Positions 54,363 to 63,018 of a stretch of 64,000 nucleotides of DNA are shown piece by piece. Every line of letters starts with the position of its first letter. The first letter of the stretch is position 1. Location of the stretch: positions 1-64,000 of the forward strand of contig NZ_LWBS01000086.1 of NCBI RefSeq assembly GCF_001652265.1, read 5' to 3'. The stretch is from Rhizobium leguminosarum. Lineage in GTDB: Bacteria > Pseudomonadota > Alphaproteobacteria > Rhizobiales > Rhizobiaceae. Both the position numbers and the translations under genes were made by a program. The notes below the pieces were generated by a model. That model saw only the letters and a program-made list of their open reading frames with translations, searched no databases and was not told the DNA's origin.

Positions 54363-55082
54363 ATGAATTCCCAGTTCGCCTCCACATTCGGCCTGACCGC
54401 GCCCGGCTTTCCGGTCGTTGCCGGCAGTACGGTCCAGCGGGTCTATGATGATCTGCGAAAGCGCATCATCACCATTCAGCTGCCGCCGGACACCACGCTG
54501 TCGCGCACCGAGCTCACCGAGACTTATGAAGTCAGCCAGACTCCCATCCGTGACGCATTGCAGCTTCTCAAGCAGGAGGGTCTGGTTCGCATTTACCCGC
54601 AGTCCCGCACTGTGGTGACCAGGATCGACGTCCTGCAAATTTACGAGGCGCATTTCCTTCGCGTCGCACTGGAAACGGAAGTCTGCCGCCGCCTCGCAAC
54701 CGACCCGGACCCGGATCCGAGCGTCATCACCCGCGCCCGGTCGATCATCAAGATGCAGGCGGCAGTCGCCGACGACGCCGATCAGATTGCGATCTTCCAG
54801 GAGCTCGACGAGCTTTTTCACCAGACATTGTTCGCAGGCGCCAAGCGCAGCAGCCTCCACCAGCTGATCCGCGAGCGGTCCGGCCATCTCGAGCGTATTC
54901 GTCGTCTGCATCTGCCCGAAAAGGGCAAGATCGTCAGCATTCTCGATGGGCACCACGCCATCATCGATGCGATTGCCGCGCGCAACGAACAGGGTGCAGT
55001 CGACGCGATCCGTGAGCATCTCAGCCAAACCGTCGCAAAAGTGGAAGACCTGCGGAAGGAGTTCCCGGATTATTTCGTCTGA
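54363..55082 (+). CDS. GntR-family regulator of the sugar-acid cluster, FCD subfamily
   Basis: A 239-residue regulator with the winged-helix segment QRVYDDLRKRIITIQLPPDT and SRTELTETYEVSQTPIRDAL at about residues 20-65, and an FCD domain with the histidines expected for metal binding (LDELFHQTLFAG, GHHAIIDAI, REHLSQTV). The ATG at 54363 has AAAAGGA 9 bases upstream; ATGs at 54339 and 54354 are alternatives. It is divergent from the dehydratase operon and convergent with the hydroxyacid dehydrogenase. It is the only regulator inside the cluster, so it most likely responds to the sugar acid or its keto-acid product. Confidence 0.88.
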   Translation: MNSQFASTFGLTAPGFPVVAGSTVQRVYDDLRKRIITIQLPPDTTLSRTELTETYEVSQTPIRDALQLLKQEGLVRIYPQSRTVVTRIDVLQIYEAHFLRVALETEVCRRLATDPDPDPSVITRARSIIKMQAAVADDADQIAIFQELDELFHQTLFAGAKRSSLHQLIRERSGHLERIRRLHLPEKGKIVSILDGHHAIIDAIAARNEQGAVDAIREHLSQTVAKVEDLRKEFPDYFV

Positions 55083-55108
55083 TCTGCAGCGCTGCGGGTT
55101 TGCCGGAG

Positions 55109-56056
55109 TCAATTGACCGGCGACAGCAGCGGCCTGCCTGCGAAGAAGGCGGCAAGGTTGTCGACCGTCAATTGCGCCATCCTGTCGCGCGTTTCCTCGG
55201 TACCGCTGGCGTGATGTGGATAGAGCACAACGTTGTCGAGCGCTGCAAAGCGCGGGTCGGGATTGGGTTCGTTGAGGTAGACATCGATGCCGGCCGAAGC
55301 GATCCGCCTCTCCTGCAAAGCCTTGATCAAGGCCTGCTCGTCGACCACGGTGCCCCGGGCAATGTTGATGAAGCTGCCCGTCGGTCCGAGCGCATTCAGC
55401 ACGTCCGCCGAAATCAACCCTTCGGTCGAGGGCCCGCCAGGGGTCGCGACGATCAGGATATCGGCCCAGTCCGCCAGTTTTACCGGCGTGTCGAAATAGG
55501 CAAAATCGTTGCTGTCTTTCTTCGTCCTTCCATAATAGCCGACCGTCAGTCCGACAGCTTCGCATCGCCTGGCAATTGCCATCCCTATGCGGCCGAGGCC
55601 GACGATCCCGGCCTTCTTGCCCGACGTCGATGTCGTCAGCGGCATCATGCCCTTCTGCCCCCAATCGCCGGAGCGCACATAGCGATCGCCTTCGGGCAGG
55701 CGCCGGCGTGCCGCCAGCATCAGAAGCAGTGCCATGTCGGCAACGTCATCGCACAGCACCTCGGATGTGTTGGTGAGCTTGATGCCGCGCCGTGTCATCG
55801 CCTCGACGTCCATCTGGTCGTAGCCAGCCGAAGAACAGGCGGCGAGCTTTAATGCCGGCAATTTCGAAAGCAGGGCTTCGTCGATCGTCGCATGGCCGTT
55901 GCAGACCAGTGCGGAAGAGACCGGGCCGGCTTGCCGCAGGAGAGCATCCCGCTCTTCGCCTTTGACAAGATCGAGCCGGTGCAGCGTGTAGGTTTCCTCC
56001 AGCATCGCCATCTGATGGGGCCGGAGCGGATAGGCGACGATAACATCGGGCTTCAT
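55109..56056 (-). CDS. D-2-hydroxyacid dehydrogenase, GhrB/hydroxypyruvate reductase type
   Basis: A 315-residue NAD(P)-dependent dehydrogenase. The dinucleotide motif is GIVGLGRIGMAIARR at about residue 150. The active site is formed by the arginine in NIARGTVVDEQAL, the glutamate in GIDVYLNEPNPD and the histidine in LYPHHASGTEE. The family interconverts glyoxylate/glycolate, hydroxypyruvate/glycerate or 2-ketogluconate-type acids. Its start overlaps the stop of the double ABC ATPase by four bases, so it belongs to the transporter operon and probably reduces or oxidises an acid related to the imported one. Confidence 0.85.
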   Translation of the reverse strand: MKPDVIVAYPLRPHQMAMLEETYTLHRLDLVKGEERDALLRQAGPVSSALVCNGHATIDEALLSKLPALKLAACSSAGYDQMDVEAMTRRGIKLTNTSEVLCDDVADMALLLMLAARRRLPEGDRYVRSGDWGQKGMMPLTTSTSGKKAGIVGLGRIGMAIARRCEAVGLTVGYYGRTKKDSNDFAYFDTPVKLADWADILIVATPGGPSTEGLISADVLNALGPTGSFINIARGTVVDEQALIKALQERRIASAGIDVYLNEPNPDPRFAALDNVVLYPHHASGTEETRDRMAQLTVDNLAAFFAGRPLLSPVN

Positions 56057-57687
56057 GCGGAAACGAATCCTTCCTGTCGTTGGCGGGCGGCGCGTCGGGT
56101 GGCCTGGATCTCAGGATCGGGATCGAGGCTCGCGGCAAGAAGCGCCTGCGTGTAGGGGTGGGATGGCGCGTTGAAGATCTGTTCCACCGGCCCCTCCTCG
56201 ACAATCTCGCCGGCCTTCATGACGATCACGCGATCGGCAAAATCGCGAACCACCGGCAGGTCGTGTGCGATGAAGAGGTAGGACAGGCCGAATTCGCGAC
56301 GCAGGCCCTCAAGCAAGGCAATCACCTGCGCCTGGATCGATACGTCGAGCGCCGAAACCGCCTCGTCGCAGATGATCAGTTTCGGCTCCATGGCGAGCGC
56401 CCGGGCGATCGCGATGCGCTGGCGCTGGCCACCGGAAAACTGATGTGGATACCGGTCGGCCATATCCGGCTTCAGGCCAACCTTGACCAGCAATTCGGCC
56501 ACCCTCTCCTTCCATCTCGCTTTCGGCAGGATATCCGGGTGAATGACCCAGGCCTCGGAAATCAACCGGAACACGCTCATCCGCGGGTTCAGTGATTGGG
56601 TCGGGTCCTGAAAGACCATCTGCAAATCGCGACGCAGTCCGAATATTTCCCTCGGGGTCATCGCAAGCAGATCGTTGCCGCGGTAGAGAACCTGTCCCTC
56701 CTGCGGATCGTCGAGGCGAACGATTGCCCGGGCAAGGGTTGACTTACCGGAACCGCTCTCGCCGACAACGGCAACGGTTTCGCCGGGCATGATGACGAAG
56801 TCCACGCCCTTCAGCGCCTGGAATGCGCCAAAACTCTTCTTCAAGCCGATGGCGCGCAGCAGCGGTTCGCCCTGCCGGTCACGCTCCTGCGCCATCGCGC
56901 CCTTCCCGGGTGCGGCGGCTATCAGCTTCTTGGTATAGGCGTTCTGCGGGTTGCGATAAACTTCGGCCGCGTTGCCGGTTTCGACGACGCAGCCGGAATT
57001 CATCACCACGACCCGGTCGGCGATCTCGGCAACGACGCCCAAATCGTGGGTGATCAGCAACAGGCCCATTCCGGTTTCCTGCTGCAGCTCCTGCAGAAGT
57101 TCGAGCACCTGCGCCTGCACCGTAACATCAAGCGCGGTGGTGGGTTCATCGGCAATCAGGATATCGGGCTTGCAGGCGATCGCCATGGCGATCATCAGTC
57201 GCTGCCGCTGTCCGCCGGAGAACTGGAACGGATATTTTCGCATCGCCGCCTGAGGATCGGTTATGCCGACGCGTCCGATCAATTCGAGCGCCCTCGCACC
57301 GGCGTGCTCCGCCGACTGGCCATGCGTCGTCATCATCTCGGTGATTTGCCAGCCGACCGGATAGACCGGATTGAGGTGGGCGAGCGGGTCCTGGAAGATC
57401 ATGGCGATCTTGGCGCCGTTGATCGAGCGCCGCTCCTCGGGCGTCATTTTCAGCATGTCGCGACCGTTGAGGAGAATGGTGCCGCTGGTGATCTTGCCGG
57501 GTGGCATGTCGATCAGGTTCATGATCGCCGAGGCCGACACGGATTTGCCCGAACCGCTTTCCCCAAGGATCGCCAGCGTCTCGCCGCAATCGAGATGCCA
57601 GCTGACATCCTGCACCGCCGTGACGGTCCCGCTGACGGTGTGGAACTCGACCGAGAGGTGACGCACTTCCAAAAGATGTTCAGCCAT
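56053..57687 (-). CDS. Fused DppD-DppF-type ABC ATPase
   Basis: A 544-residue protein containing two complete oligopeptide-type ABC domains: Walker [20 protein letters not shown] and signature [16 protein letters not shown] in the first half, then [19 protein letters not shown] and [17 protein letters not shown] in the second. The two ATPases that are usually separate (DppD and DppF) are joined in one chain, as in GsiA. Its start overlaps the upstream permease gene by 8 bases. It powers import through the DppB/DppC-type permeases. Confidence 0.92.
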   Translation of the reverse strand: MAEHLLEVRHLSVEFHTVSGTVTAVQDVSWHLDCGETLAILGESGSGKSVSASAIMNLIDMPPGKITSGTILLNGRDMLKMTPEERRSINGAKIAMIFQDPLAHLNPVYPVGWQITEMMTTHGQSAEHAGARALELIGRVGITDPQAAMRKYPFQFSGGQRQRLMIAMAIACKPDILIADEPTTALDVTVQAQVLELLQELQQETGMGLLLITHDLGVVAEIADRVVVMNSGCVVETGNAAEVYRNPQNAYTKKLIAAAPGKGAMAQERDRQGEPLLRAIGLKKSFGAFQALKGVDFVIMPGETVAVVGESGSGKSTLARAIVRLDDPQEGQVLYRGNDLLAMTPREIFGLRRDLQMVFQDPTQSLNPRMSVFRLISEAWVIHPDILPKARWKERVAELLVKVGLKPDMADRYPHQFSGGQRQRIAIARALAMEPKLIICDEAVSALDVSIQAQVIALLEGLRREFGLSYLFIAHDLPVVRDFADRVIVMKAGEIVEEGPVEQIFNAPSHPYTQALLAASLDPDPEIQATRRAARQRQEGFVSA

Positions 57688-58606
57688 TTTTCCTGCCCCT
57701 CATTTCAAGGCGCCAGCGTTGCGTCGGATCGAGTGCGATACGCAGCCAATTCGACAGAAGGTTCAGCGACAGCGTCGTCAGGATGATTGCAAGGCCCGGC
57801 CAGAAGGAAAGCCACCAGGCATTGGTGAGATAGGGTCGTCCTTGTGCAACCATGAGACCCCAGGTGATCTCCGGCGCCTGAATGCCGATCCCGAGGAAGG
57901 AGAGCGAGGATTCCGCCAGCATGACGAAGGCGAAATCCAGCGTCGCAATGGTCACCAGCGTGGGGAAGATCACCGGCAGGATGTGATGGAAGACAATGCG
58001 CCAGTACGAGGCTCCCATGACCTTCGCCGCCTGCACGAACATCCGCTCGCGCACTTCCAGCACTTCGGCACGTGTGGTGCGCAGATAGATGGGAATGCGG
58101 GTGATCGCCAGGACGAGGACGATATTGGTGACCGAGGGCTCGAGCATGTAGAGCACGATCACCGCCAGGAGCAGCGACGGAAAAGACATGATGACGTCGC
58201 CGAGGCGCATGATCCATTGAGCTGCGGAAGAGCGGCTGTAACCTGCGACCAGCCCGAGCGCCGTACCGACGACAGATGATGCGAGCACGGCTGCCGCGGC
58301 AACCAGGATGGTGTTTTGCGCCGCCACGATGACGCGGGCAAGAAGCGGCCTGCCCAGCGCATCGGCGCCGAGGACATAAAGCCATCCACGGGTGATATCG
58401 AACGGCGGCGCGTTCCGGCCCCGCAGGTTCTGCTTGGTGGCGATGCCCTCCAACAGGAACGGGCCAAACAGCGCACAGAGCAGAACGATCAAGAGGAACA
58501 GAGCGGCGAAGAAAGCGAGCTTGTCCGCCCACAGCATCGTCAGCCAGCGCCCGATCGGGCCGCTCGGTTTTTTCTCGGCGAGGATTTGTGTGTCGGTCAT
58601 CGTCAT
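57680..58606 (-). CDS. ABC transporter permease, DppC type
   Basis: A 308-residue permease with an N-terminal membrane segment (LAFFAALFLLIVLLCALFGP) and five further segments of the binding-protein-dependent transport domain. The EAA loop is VLEVRERMFVQAAKVMGASYWRIVFHHILP, typical of DppC/OppC. The start lies 3 bases after the DppB-type stop, and the 3' end overlaps the ATPase gene. It forms one half of the channel of the presumed sugar-acid importer. Confidence 0.9.
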   Translation of the reverse strand: MTMTDTQILAEKKPSGPIGRWLTMLWADKLAFFAALFLLIVLLCALFGPFLLEGIATKQNLRGRNAPPFDITRGWLYVLGADALGRPLLARVIVAAQNTILVAAAAVLASSVVGTALGLVAGYSRSSAAQWIMRLGDVIMSFPSLLLAVIVLYMLEPSVTNIVLVLAITRIPIYLRTTRAEVLEVRERMFVQAAKVMGASYWRIVFHHILPVIFPTLVTIATLDFAFVMLAESSLSFLGIGIQAPEITWGLMVAQGRPYLTNAWWLSFWPGLAIILTTLSLNLLSNWLRIALDPTQRWRLEMRGRKNG

Positions 58607-58609
58607 CGC

Positions 58610-59524
58610 TCAATACCGGATACGCGGATCGAGCAGCGCATAAGCGAGGTCGATCAACAGGTTCATGATGAAGATCGCCAGCGCCGAGACCATGATGACG
58701 GCCAGCACGACGGCAAAATCGCGAAGCAGGATGGAATCGATCATCAGCTTGCCGATGCCCGGAAAGCCAAACACCGTCTCGACGACAACCGCACCGTTCA
58801 GGATGGCGGCCGCCTGGTCGCCGATGACGGTGATCACCGGCAGCATGGCGTTGCGCAGTCCGTGAATGAAGATGATCGAGTTCGAGCGAACCCCCTTCGC
58901 GCGGGCCGTCTTCACATAGGCGGAAGACAGAACACTGATCATCGAGCCGCGGACCACCTGAAGGATCAGGCCGAAGGGCCGGATGAACAGCACGCTAACC
59001 GGCAGGACCCAGTGCCAGAAAGTTCCGGTCCCCGATGTCGGCAGGACATGCAGTTTGACGGCGAAAATGACGATCGCCACGATGGCCAGCCAGAAATCCG
59101 GCGCCGCAGCGCCGATCAGCGAGAAGAAAGTGGCGAGACGGTTGAAGACACCGCCGACGCGAAACGCCGCGAGCGAACCGATGACGATCGCGGCAACGGT
59201 GACCAGCGCCATGGTGATGACAGCCAGCCAGAAGGTCCAGACGAATGCCTCCAGCACGACATCCATGGCCGGACGGGCCTGCCGCAGTGATTGACCGAAA
59301 TTGCCTTGGGCAAGATCCGAGACATAACGGCCGAACTGGATGATCAACGGATCGTTGAAACCGTTCATCTCACGGAATTGCTGGCGCATTTCCGTGGTTG
59401 CATCGATCGGCAGATAGAGGTCGGTCGGATCGCCCGTCAGACGGGAGAGGAAGAACACGATGACGATAAGCACCACGAGCGATACGCCACTGGCGATCGC
59501 GCGTTTGCCGATGAAACTCTTCAT
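58610..59524 (-). CDS. ABC transporter permease, DppB type
   Basis: A 304-residue permease with six membrane segments (ASGVSLVVLIVIVFFLSRLT first) and the EAA-like loop SAYVKTARAKGVRSNSIIFI near residue 200, as in DppB/OppB. It is the first gene of the operon permease B, permease C, fused ATPase and hydroxyacid dehydrogenase. The upstream region carries the cluster's TGCACTAA motif. Confidence 0.9.
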   Translation of the reverse strand: MKSFIGKRAIASGVSLVVLIVIVFFLSRLTGDPTDLYLPIDATTEMRQQFREMNGFNDPLIIQFGRYVSDLAQGNFGQSLRQARPAMDVVLEAFVWTFWLAVITMALVTVAAIVIGSLAAFRVGGVFNRLATFFSLIGAAAPDFWLAIVAIVIFAVKLHVLPTSGTGTFWHWVLPVSVLFIRPFGLILQVVRGSMISVLSSAYVKTARAKGVRSNSIIFIHGLRNAMLPVITVIGDQAAAILNGAVVVETVFGFPGIGKLMIDSILLRDFAVVLAVIMVSALAIFIMNLLIDLAYALLDPRIRY

Positions 59525-59641
59525 GCCACTCCTCCCGAGTGAAACCCATAGGGGCCGTGATGCCTCGTCCTCGTCTGTGCTGCCTGTGATACCCCTCCGG
59601 TAGCAGGCATGGCTCGACGACCAGTCGCTAGAACTGAAATA

Positions 59642-59649
59642 TTAGTGCA
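59642..59649. promoter_or_regulatory. Shared operator-like motif, permease promoter
   Basis: TTAGTGCA (reverse complement TGCACTAA) lies 118 bases upstream of the DppB-type start, in an AT-rich patch (AAATATTAGTGCATCTAAAA). The same octamer is at 47963-47970 before the binding-protein gene, and variants lie at 54258 and 54314. Confidence 0.45.
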
Positions 59650-59678
59650 TCTAAAATTTTTGTGAACCCCAAAAATGA

Positions 59679-60554
59679 TCAGGGCTTGTCAACCGGCGGC
59701 TTGCGTCGCCATGTCATGCCGCGGGTTCCGATAATGGCCGCGCCGATGATCACCGCCGCGCCGATCCACGTCTGTGCGGCCGGAATTTCCGAGAAAAATG
59801 AGAAGGCCATGAGGGCCACGACGGGCAGTCGGAGAAAGTCGAGCGGTGCCAGAACGCTTGCGGCCGCCATACCGAAGGCGCGCGTGATCAGCGTCATGTT
59901 GAGTGCGCCGAGTGCCCCTTGCATAGCAAGCAGCCCGAGTTGGCTCCAGGTCGGCATTGACCAGACCGGCAGCATGACGATCAGGCCAAGCGGTACCGTC
60001 GCTATCAGATTCCATGCAACCAGCCGGTCGGCACTATCCCTCAAGGCCATCCGCCGCAGCATCAATTGGCTGGCCGCCGTCAAGACCGCTCCTGCCAGTG
60101 CAAAAAGCAGCCATTGGTCGAAACCGGACGCTCCAGGGCGAATGATGATCATGACGCCGATAAAACCTGCGACAACGCCGGCCACGCTGGAGATGCCGAC
60201 ATGTTCCTTGAGCACCAGCCAAGCACCCAGAACGAGAAACATCGGCATGGTAAAATTGATCGCCGTGGCATCGGCGAGTGGCGCGTGCGCAAAAGCGATG
60301 AACAATGCGACCAGTGAGGCTAGCTTCAGACCCGCACGCACGACATGCAGAACACGATAGGGTGAGGCTTTCAGGTCGACCCGTGAGACGATCCAGGGCG
60401 TGACGACAAGAAGCCCGAAAAACGACCGGAAAAAGCCGATCATCAATGGATGCACGTCACCGGCCAGTAAACGCACAATGACTGCGTCGAAACTATTTAA
60501 AAAAGCGGCGGCCACCATCAAGCAGACGGCAAGTCCTGTGCGACCAGGCTGCAT
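59679..60554 (-). CDS. DMT-superfamily (EamA) transporter
   Basis: A 291-residue membrane protein with ten predicted hydrophobic segments arranged as two EamA repeats (LAVCLMVAAAFLNSFDAVIV to LGAWLVLKEHVG, and FALAGAVLTAASQLMLRRMA to the C-terminus). The family exports amino acids, nucleosides or other metabolites. The start at MQPGRTGLAV is used because the residues before it are not hydrophobic and no ribosome site supports them. It is monocistronic, and nothing nearby shows its substrate. Confidence 0.85.
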   Translation of the reverse strand: MQPGRTGLAVCLMVAAAFLNSFDAVIVRLLAGDVHPLMIGFFRSFFGLLVVTPWIVSRVDLKASPYRVLHVVRAGLKLASLVALFIAFAHAPLADATAINFTMPMFLVLGAWLVLKEHVGISSVAGVVAGFIGVMIIIRPGASGFDQWLLFALAGAVLTAASQLMLRRMALRDSADRLVAWNLIATVPLGLIVMLPVWSMPTWSQLGLLAMQGALGALNMTLITRAFGMAAASVLAPLDFLRLPVVALMAFSFFSEIPAAQTWIGAAVIIGAAIIGTRGMTWRRKPPVDKP

Positions 60555-60938
60555 CACGCTTCTGACCGAACAAAGGTGAACCCTGCTATATCGGCTATTC
60601 GATACGGCAGTGCGTTGAACCGGCAATCCATGAGAAATAAAGCCTTCCTGGCGTGTCTGCTAATCTCCCACTCCCACGGTTTGCCGCAGCGGAGACCACT
60701 CGTTCTCACCCGGGACTGGCGGCATCCGCTATCCCCCCAGCGCGGATTAACGGCTTTATCTCAATCCATCGGCCGCCGTCCACACTGACAGAGCGCATTG
60801 CTGACGGGGCCGCCCTCGCTCACGGTTAGAGCATGATGCCGAAAAGTGTGAGCGGTTTTCGGACGACATCATGCTCCAACTATTTAATTGAGAACAGGAT
60901 TCAAGTTTTTGGCCGAGCCGGCCTAAAGCCATCCTGTT
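60555..60938. other. Intergenic region with a RIME
   Basis: About 380 bases between the DMT transporter start and the stop of the next minus-strand gene. The right-hand third is a complete RIME (60827-60942). The left part should hold the transporter promoter. I see no other gene. Confidence 0.5.
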
Positions 60939-60942
60939 CTAG
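60827..60942. repeat. RIME, complete copy
   Basis: A 116-bp element with palindrome one (AGAGCATGATGCCGAAAAGT / TTTTCGGACGACATCATGCT) and palindrome two (GAACAGGAT ... GGCCGAGCCGGCCTAAAG ... ATCCTGTTC), ending in CTAG. It is the most regular of the four copies in the window. The terminal CTAG supplies the TAG stop of the adjacent hypothetical gene. Confidence 0.85.
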
Positions 60943-61220
60943 TGGATCACTCCGTTCGTCTTCGCCCGGTTCGAGAACTGGTGGACGAGCATGATGCCCT
61001 GCTCAAGGAGCAATTCGGCCGCCTGCAGATCGCGGGGCGTCATGTCCCCGGATAGTCCGCGAATCGTATTGGCGACGCAGATGGAGTTGGCAACGAAGCG
61101 GGTGTCGCCCTCACCTTGCGCCTCCTCGGCCGTTGCTTCCAAGGCATCGGCGACGGTGTCGAGCAGGCTCGAGCGTTCGACAAGCGTCATGTCGTTCAGG
61201 GTTTTGGAAATGCCGTTCAT
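60939..61220 (-). CDS. Small hypothetical protein, 93 residues
   Basis: I do not recognise this protein. It starts MNGISKTLNDMTLVERSSLL with a GGAGACAAT-type ribosome site and looks mostly helical and acidic, with EATAEEAQGEGDTRFVANSI and DLQAAELLLEQGIMLVHQFS segments. There is no membrane segment or signal peptide. Its TAG stop is part of the RIME edge, so the last few residues may have changed when the element inserted. Confidence 0.65.
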   Translation of the reverse strand: MNGISKTLNDMTLVERSSLLDTVADALEATAEEAQGEGDTRFVANSICVANTIRGLSGDMTPRDLQAAELLLEQGIMLVHQFSNRAKTNGVIH

Positions 61221-61392
61221 GATTGTCTCCTCGCGCGTGCTCAAGGCGGATCGCAGCTCGATCTCTCGATTTCAGTCATATGGCGGTGACTGTCAGATAG
61301 GATGGCTGTCTTCAGAAGCAACTCATGGCTGCCGCGCACCTCACGCATGAGTGAAGCGAGATCGGACGGCTCAATCAATAATTTCGAGCCGA

Positions 61393-61857
61393 TCATTCCA
61401 GATGCGTCAGGAGGTCGGCAAGCATCGGTCGCTGCCCTTTCAACAGCTTTATGGCTGCGTCGGGCGGGGAAAACCACCCCGCCCGATCGACCTCAGGAAA
61501 GCTCTTTACCTGGCCCGACCGTGGTGGCCATTCCATTTCGAATTGGCAACTTTGTATCGCATTCACGTCCAGTATCGGATCGGCTTCGATCGCCCACGCG
61601 ACAACTGTCTTTCCGCCGGGTTGTCGGTATTCGCCCAACCGTGCGAATCTGCCATCGACTGCGAAACCCAGCTCCTCGGTAGTCTCCCTAATGGCCGCCG
61701 CGAGCTCATCTTCTCCAGGCTCGATCAGCCCCTTCGGGATCGACCATGCAGCCTCGTCTTTCCCAGCCCAGAAAGGGCCGCCCGGATGGACGAGAAGCAC
61801 TTCGATGTCTCTGGAAACGCGCCGGTATAGCAGAAGTCCGGCGCTGCGGATTGCCAT
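61393..61857 (-). CDS. NUDIX hydrolase
   Basis: A 154-residue protein with a complete Nudix box, GLIEPGEDELAAAIRETTEE followed by LGF, matching G-x5-E-x7-RE-x2-EE-x-G. The N-terminal SAGLLLYRRVSRDIEVLLVH and WSIPKGLIEPGE resemble the Ap4A/ADP-ribose pyrophosphatase-like bacterial group. It hydrolyses a nucleoside diphosphate linked to another moiety, using Mg2+. The substrate is unknown. It is 21 bases downstream of a small cysteine-rich gene on the same strand and may be co-transcribed with it. Confidence 0.88.
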   Translation of the reverse strand: MAIRSAGLLLYRRVSRDIEVLLVHPGGPFWAGKDEAAWSIPKGLIEPGEDELAAAIRETTEELGFAVDGRFARLGEYRQPGGKTVVAWAIEADPILDVNAIQSCQFEMEWPPRSGQVKSFPEVDRAGWFSPPDAAIKLLKGQRPMLADLLTHLE

Positions 61858-61878
61858 CGCGATGTGCCCTCTTGTGCA

Positions 61879-62046
61879 TCAGGAGGCCAGGCATTCCTCA
61901 CAGATGCCGCAGCCGTCATCGTCCATCCACCGACGCCGGCGCTTACAGCAAAGGCAAGCACGACCATCCGGTTGTTCCTTTGTGTCTTCCGGTGGAATAA
62001 TCTCGATCGTCGTGTCGATTTGAGTGTCGGCCACAAGCTCCGCCAT
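61879..62046 (-). CDS. 55-residue cysteine-rich zinc-ribbon-like protein
   Basis: The minus strand from ATG 62044-62046 reads MAELVADTQIDTTIEIIPPE, then an RACLCCKRRRRWMDDDGCGI block and CEECLAS before TGA. Six cysteines form CLCC and CGICEEC knots around a tetra-arginine stretch, suggesting one bound zinc and possibly nucleic-acid contact. A GGAG lies about 7 bases upstream. It precedes the NUDIX gene by 21 bases. I do not recognise the family. Confidence 0.6.
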   Translation of the reverse strand: MAELVADTQIDTTIEIIPPEDTKEQPDGRACLCCKRRRRWMDDDGCGICEECLAS

Positions 62047-62243
62047 CTCGTTGCTCCATCAGTCTATTCTAAATAAGATAGGAGCGACGATCGATACCGG
62101 CAAGCTCTCGACGCAGGTCGGAGGCCAAATGGCATGCCTAACCACATTCGGCGTCTCAACATCGAGCGCTGGGCCTTCTTGCGACACGTGATATAGTTGA
62201 ATTTCGGTCGTCCACCTGGACGATACGACAAAGGAATTATTCC

Positions 62244-62924
62244 ATGGGAGACCAGAATCGCCCGCTGCAACCAGGAGAAACCGCCCCCGCCTTCGCACTA
62301 GCCACCGCCAACTTCGACGGAACGGTCTCATTCGCCGATTTGAGCGGTCGCCCGTTCGTGATCGGGTTCTTTCGCGGGCTGCACTGCCCGTTCTGTCGGC
62401 GCCAGGTCGAACAGCTTGCTGGCATACAGCCCACCCTGCGCGCCGCCGGAGTGGAGACCGTGGCCGTTATCAACACACCGGTAGAACGCGCTCGCCTGTA
62501 TTTCCGCCACCGTCCGACGCCAGTAACGCTGCTATGCGATCCAGACTGCCTCACACATCGGGCCTATGGTGTGCCCCATGCTGAGTTCCTGCCCGATGGG
62601 AGCTGCGAGCAGCCCGAATGGCCTTATAGCGCGACGATGGCGCAGTTCCAGGCGGCGCGCATCAACCCCACGGGCGAGTTGCCGGAATTGCTACAGCCGA
62701 TGGAAGCCAATACGATACTCAACGCCAAGGACCGCTTCGAGCTTGATGAAGCCGATATGGCGATCTTCTCGAACCACGCCACCCAGCTCGTCGGGCACTT
62801 CCTGGTCAATGCGAACGGCACCATCGCCTGGTCGCAAATTGAGGCGCTGGACGGACCGAACAGCCTTTGCATCTTCCCGACTGCGGCGGAGATCATCGCC
62901 GCCGCCGGCAGCCTTGAACGCTGA
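62244..62924 (+). CDS. Peroxiredoxin/thioredoxin-fold (AhpC-TSA) protein
   Basis: A 226-residue protein with a thioredoxin fold. The N-terminal LQPGETAPAFALATANFDGT and FFRGLHCPFCRRQVEQL contain C48 and C51, a CPFC redox pair at the peroxiredoxin position. The family reduces peroxides; the CxxC pair may give disulfide-reductase character. The C-terminal third, with VGHFLVNANGTIAWSQIEAL, is the usual strand-helix end. It is divergent from the cysteine-rich gene, with about 200 bases between. Confidence 0.85.
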   Translation: MGDQNRPLQPGETAPAFALATANFDGTVSFADLSGRPFVIGFFRGLHCPFCRRQVEQLAGIQPTLRAAGVETVAVINTPVERARLYFRHRPTPVTLLCDPDCLTHRAYGVPHAEFLPDGSCEQPEWPYSATMAQFQAARINPTGELPELLQPMEANTILNAKDRFELDEADMAIFSNHATQLVGHFLVNANGTIAWSQIEALDGPNSLCIFPTAAEIIAAAGSLER

Positions 62925-63018
62925 CCTTCAGCGAACCCTTGGCCAGCGTTGGCGAACTCGTCTCCGACTTGTCATCAGTTTGACCTCCACGTTCCGCCAG
63001 TCCGAAAAAATAGTCACG

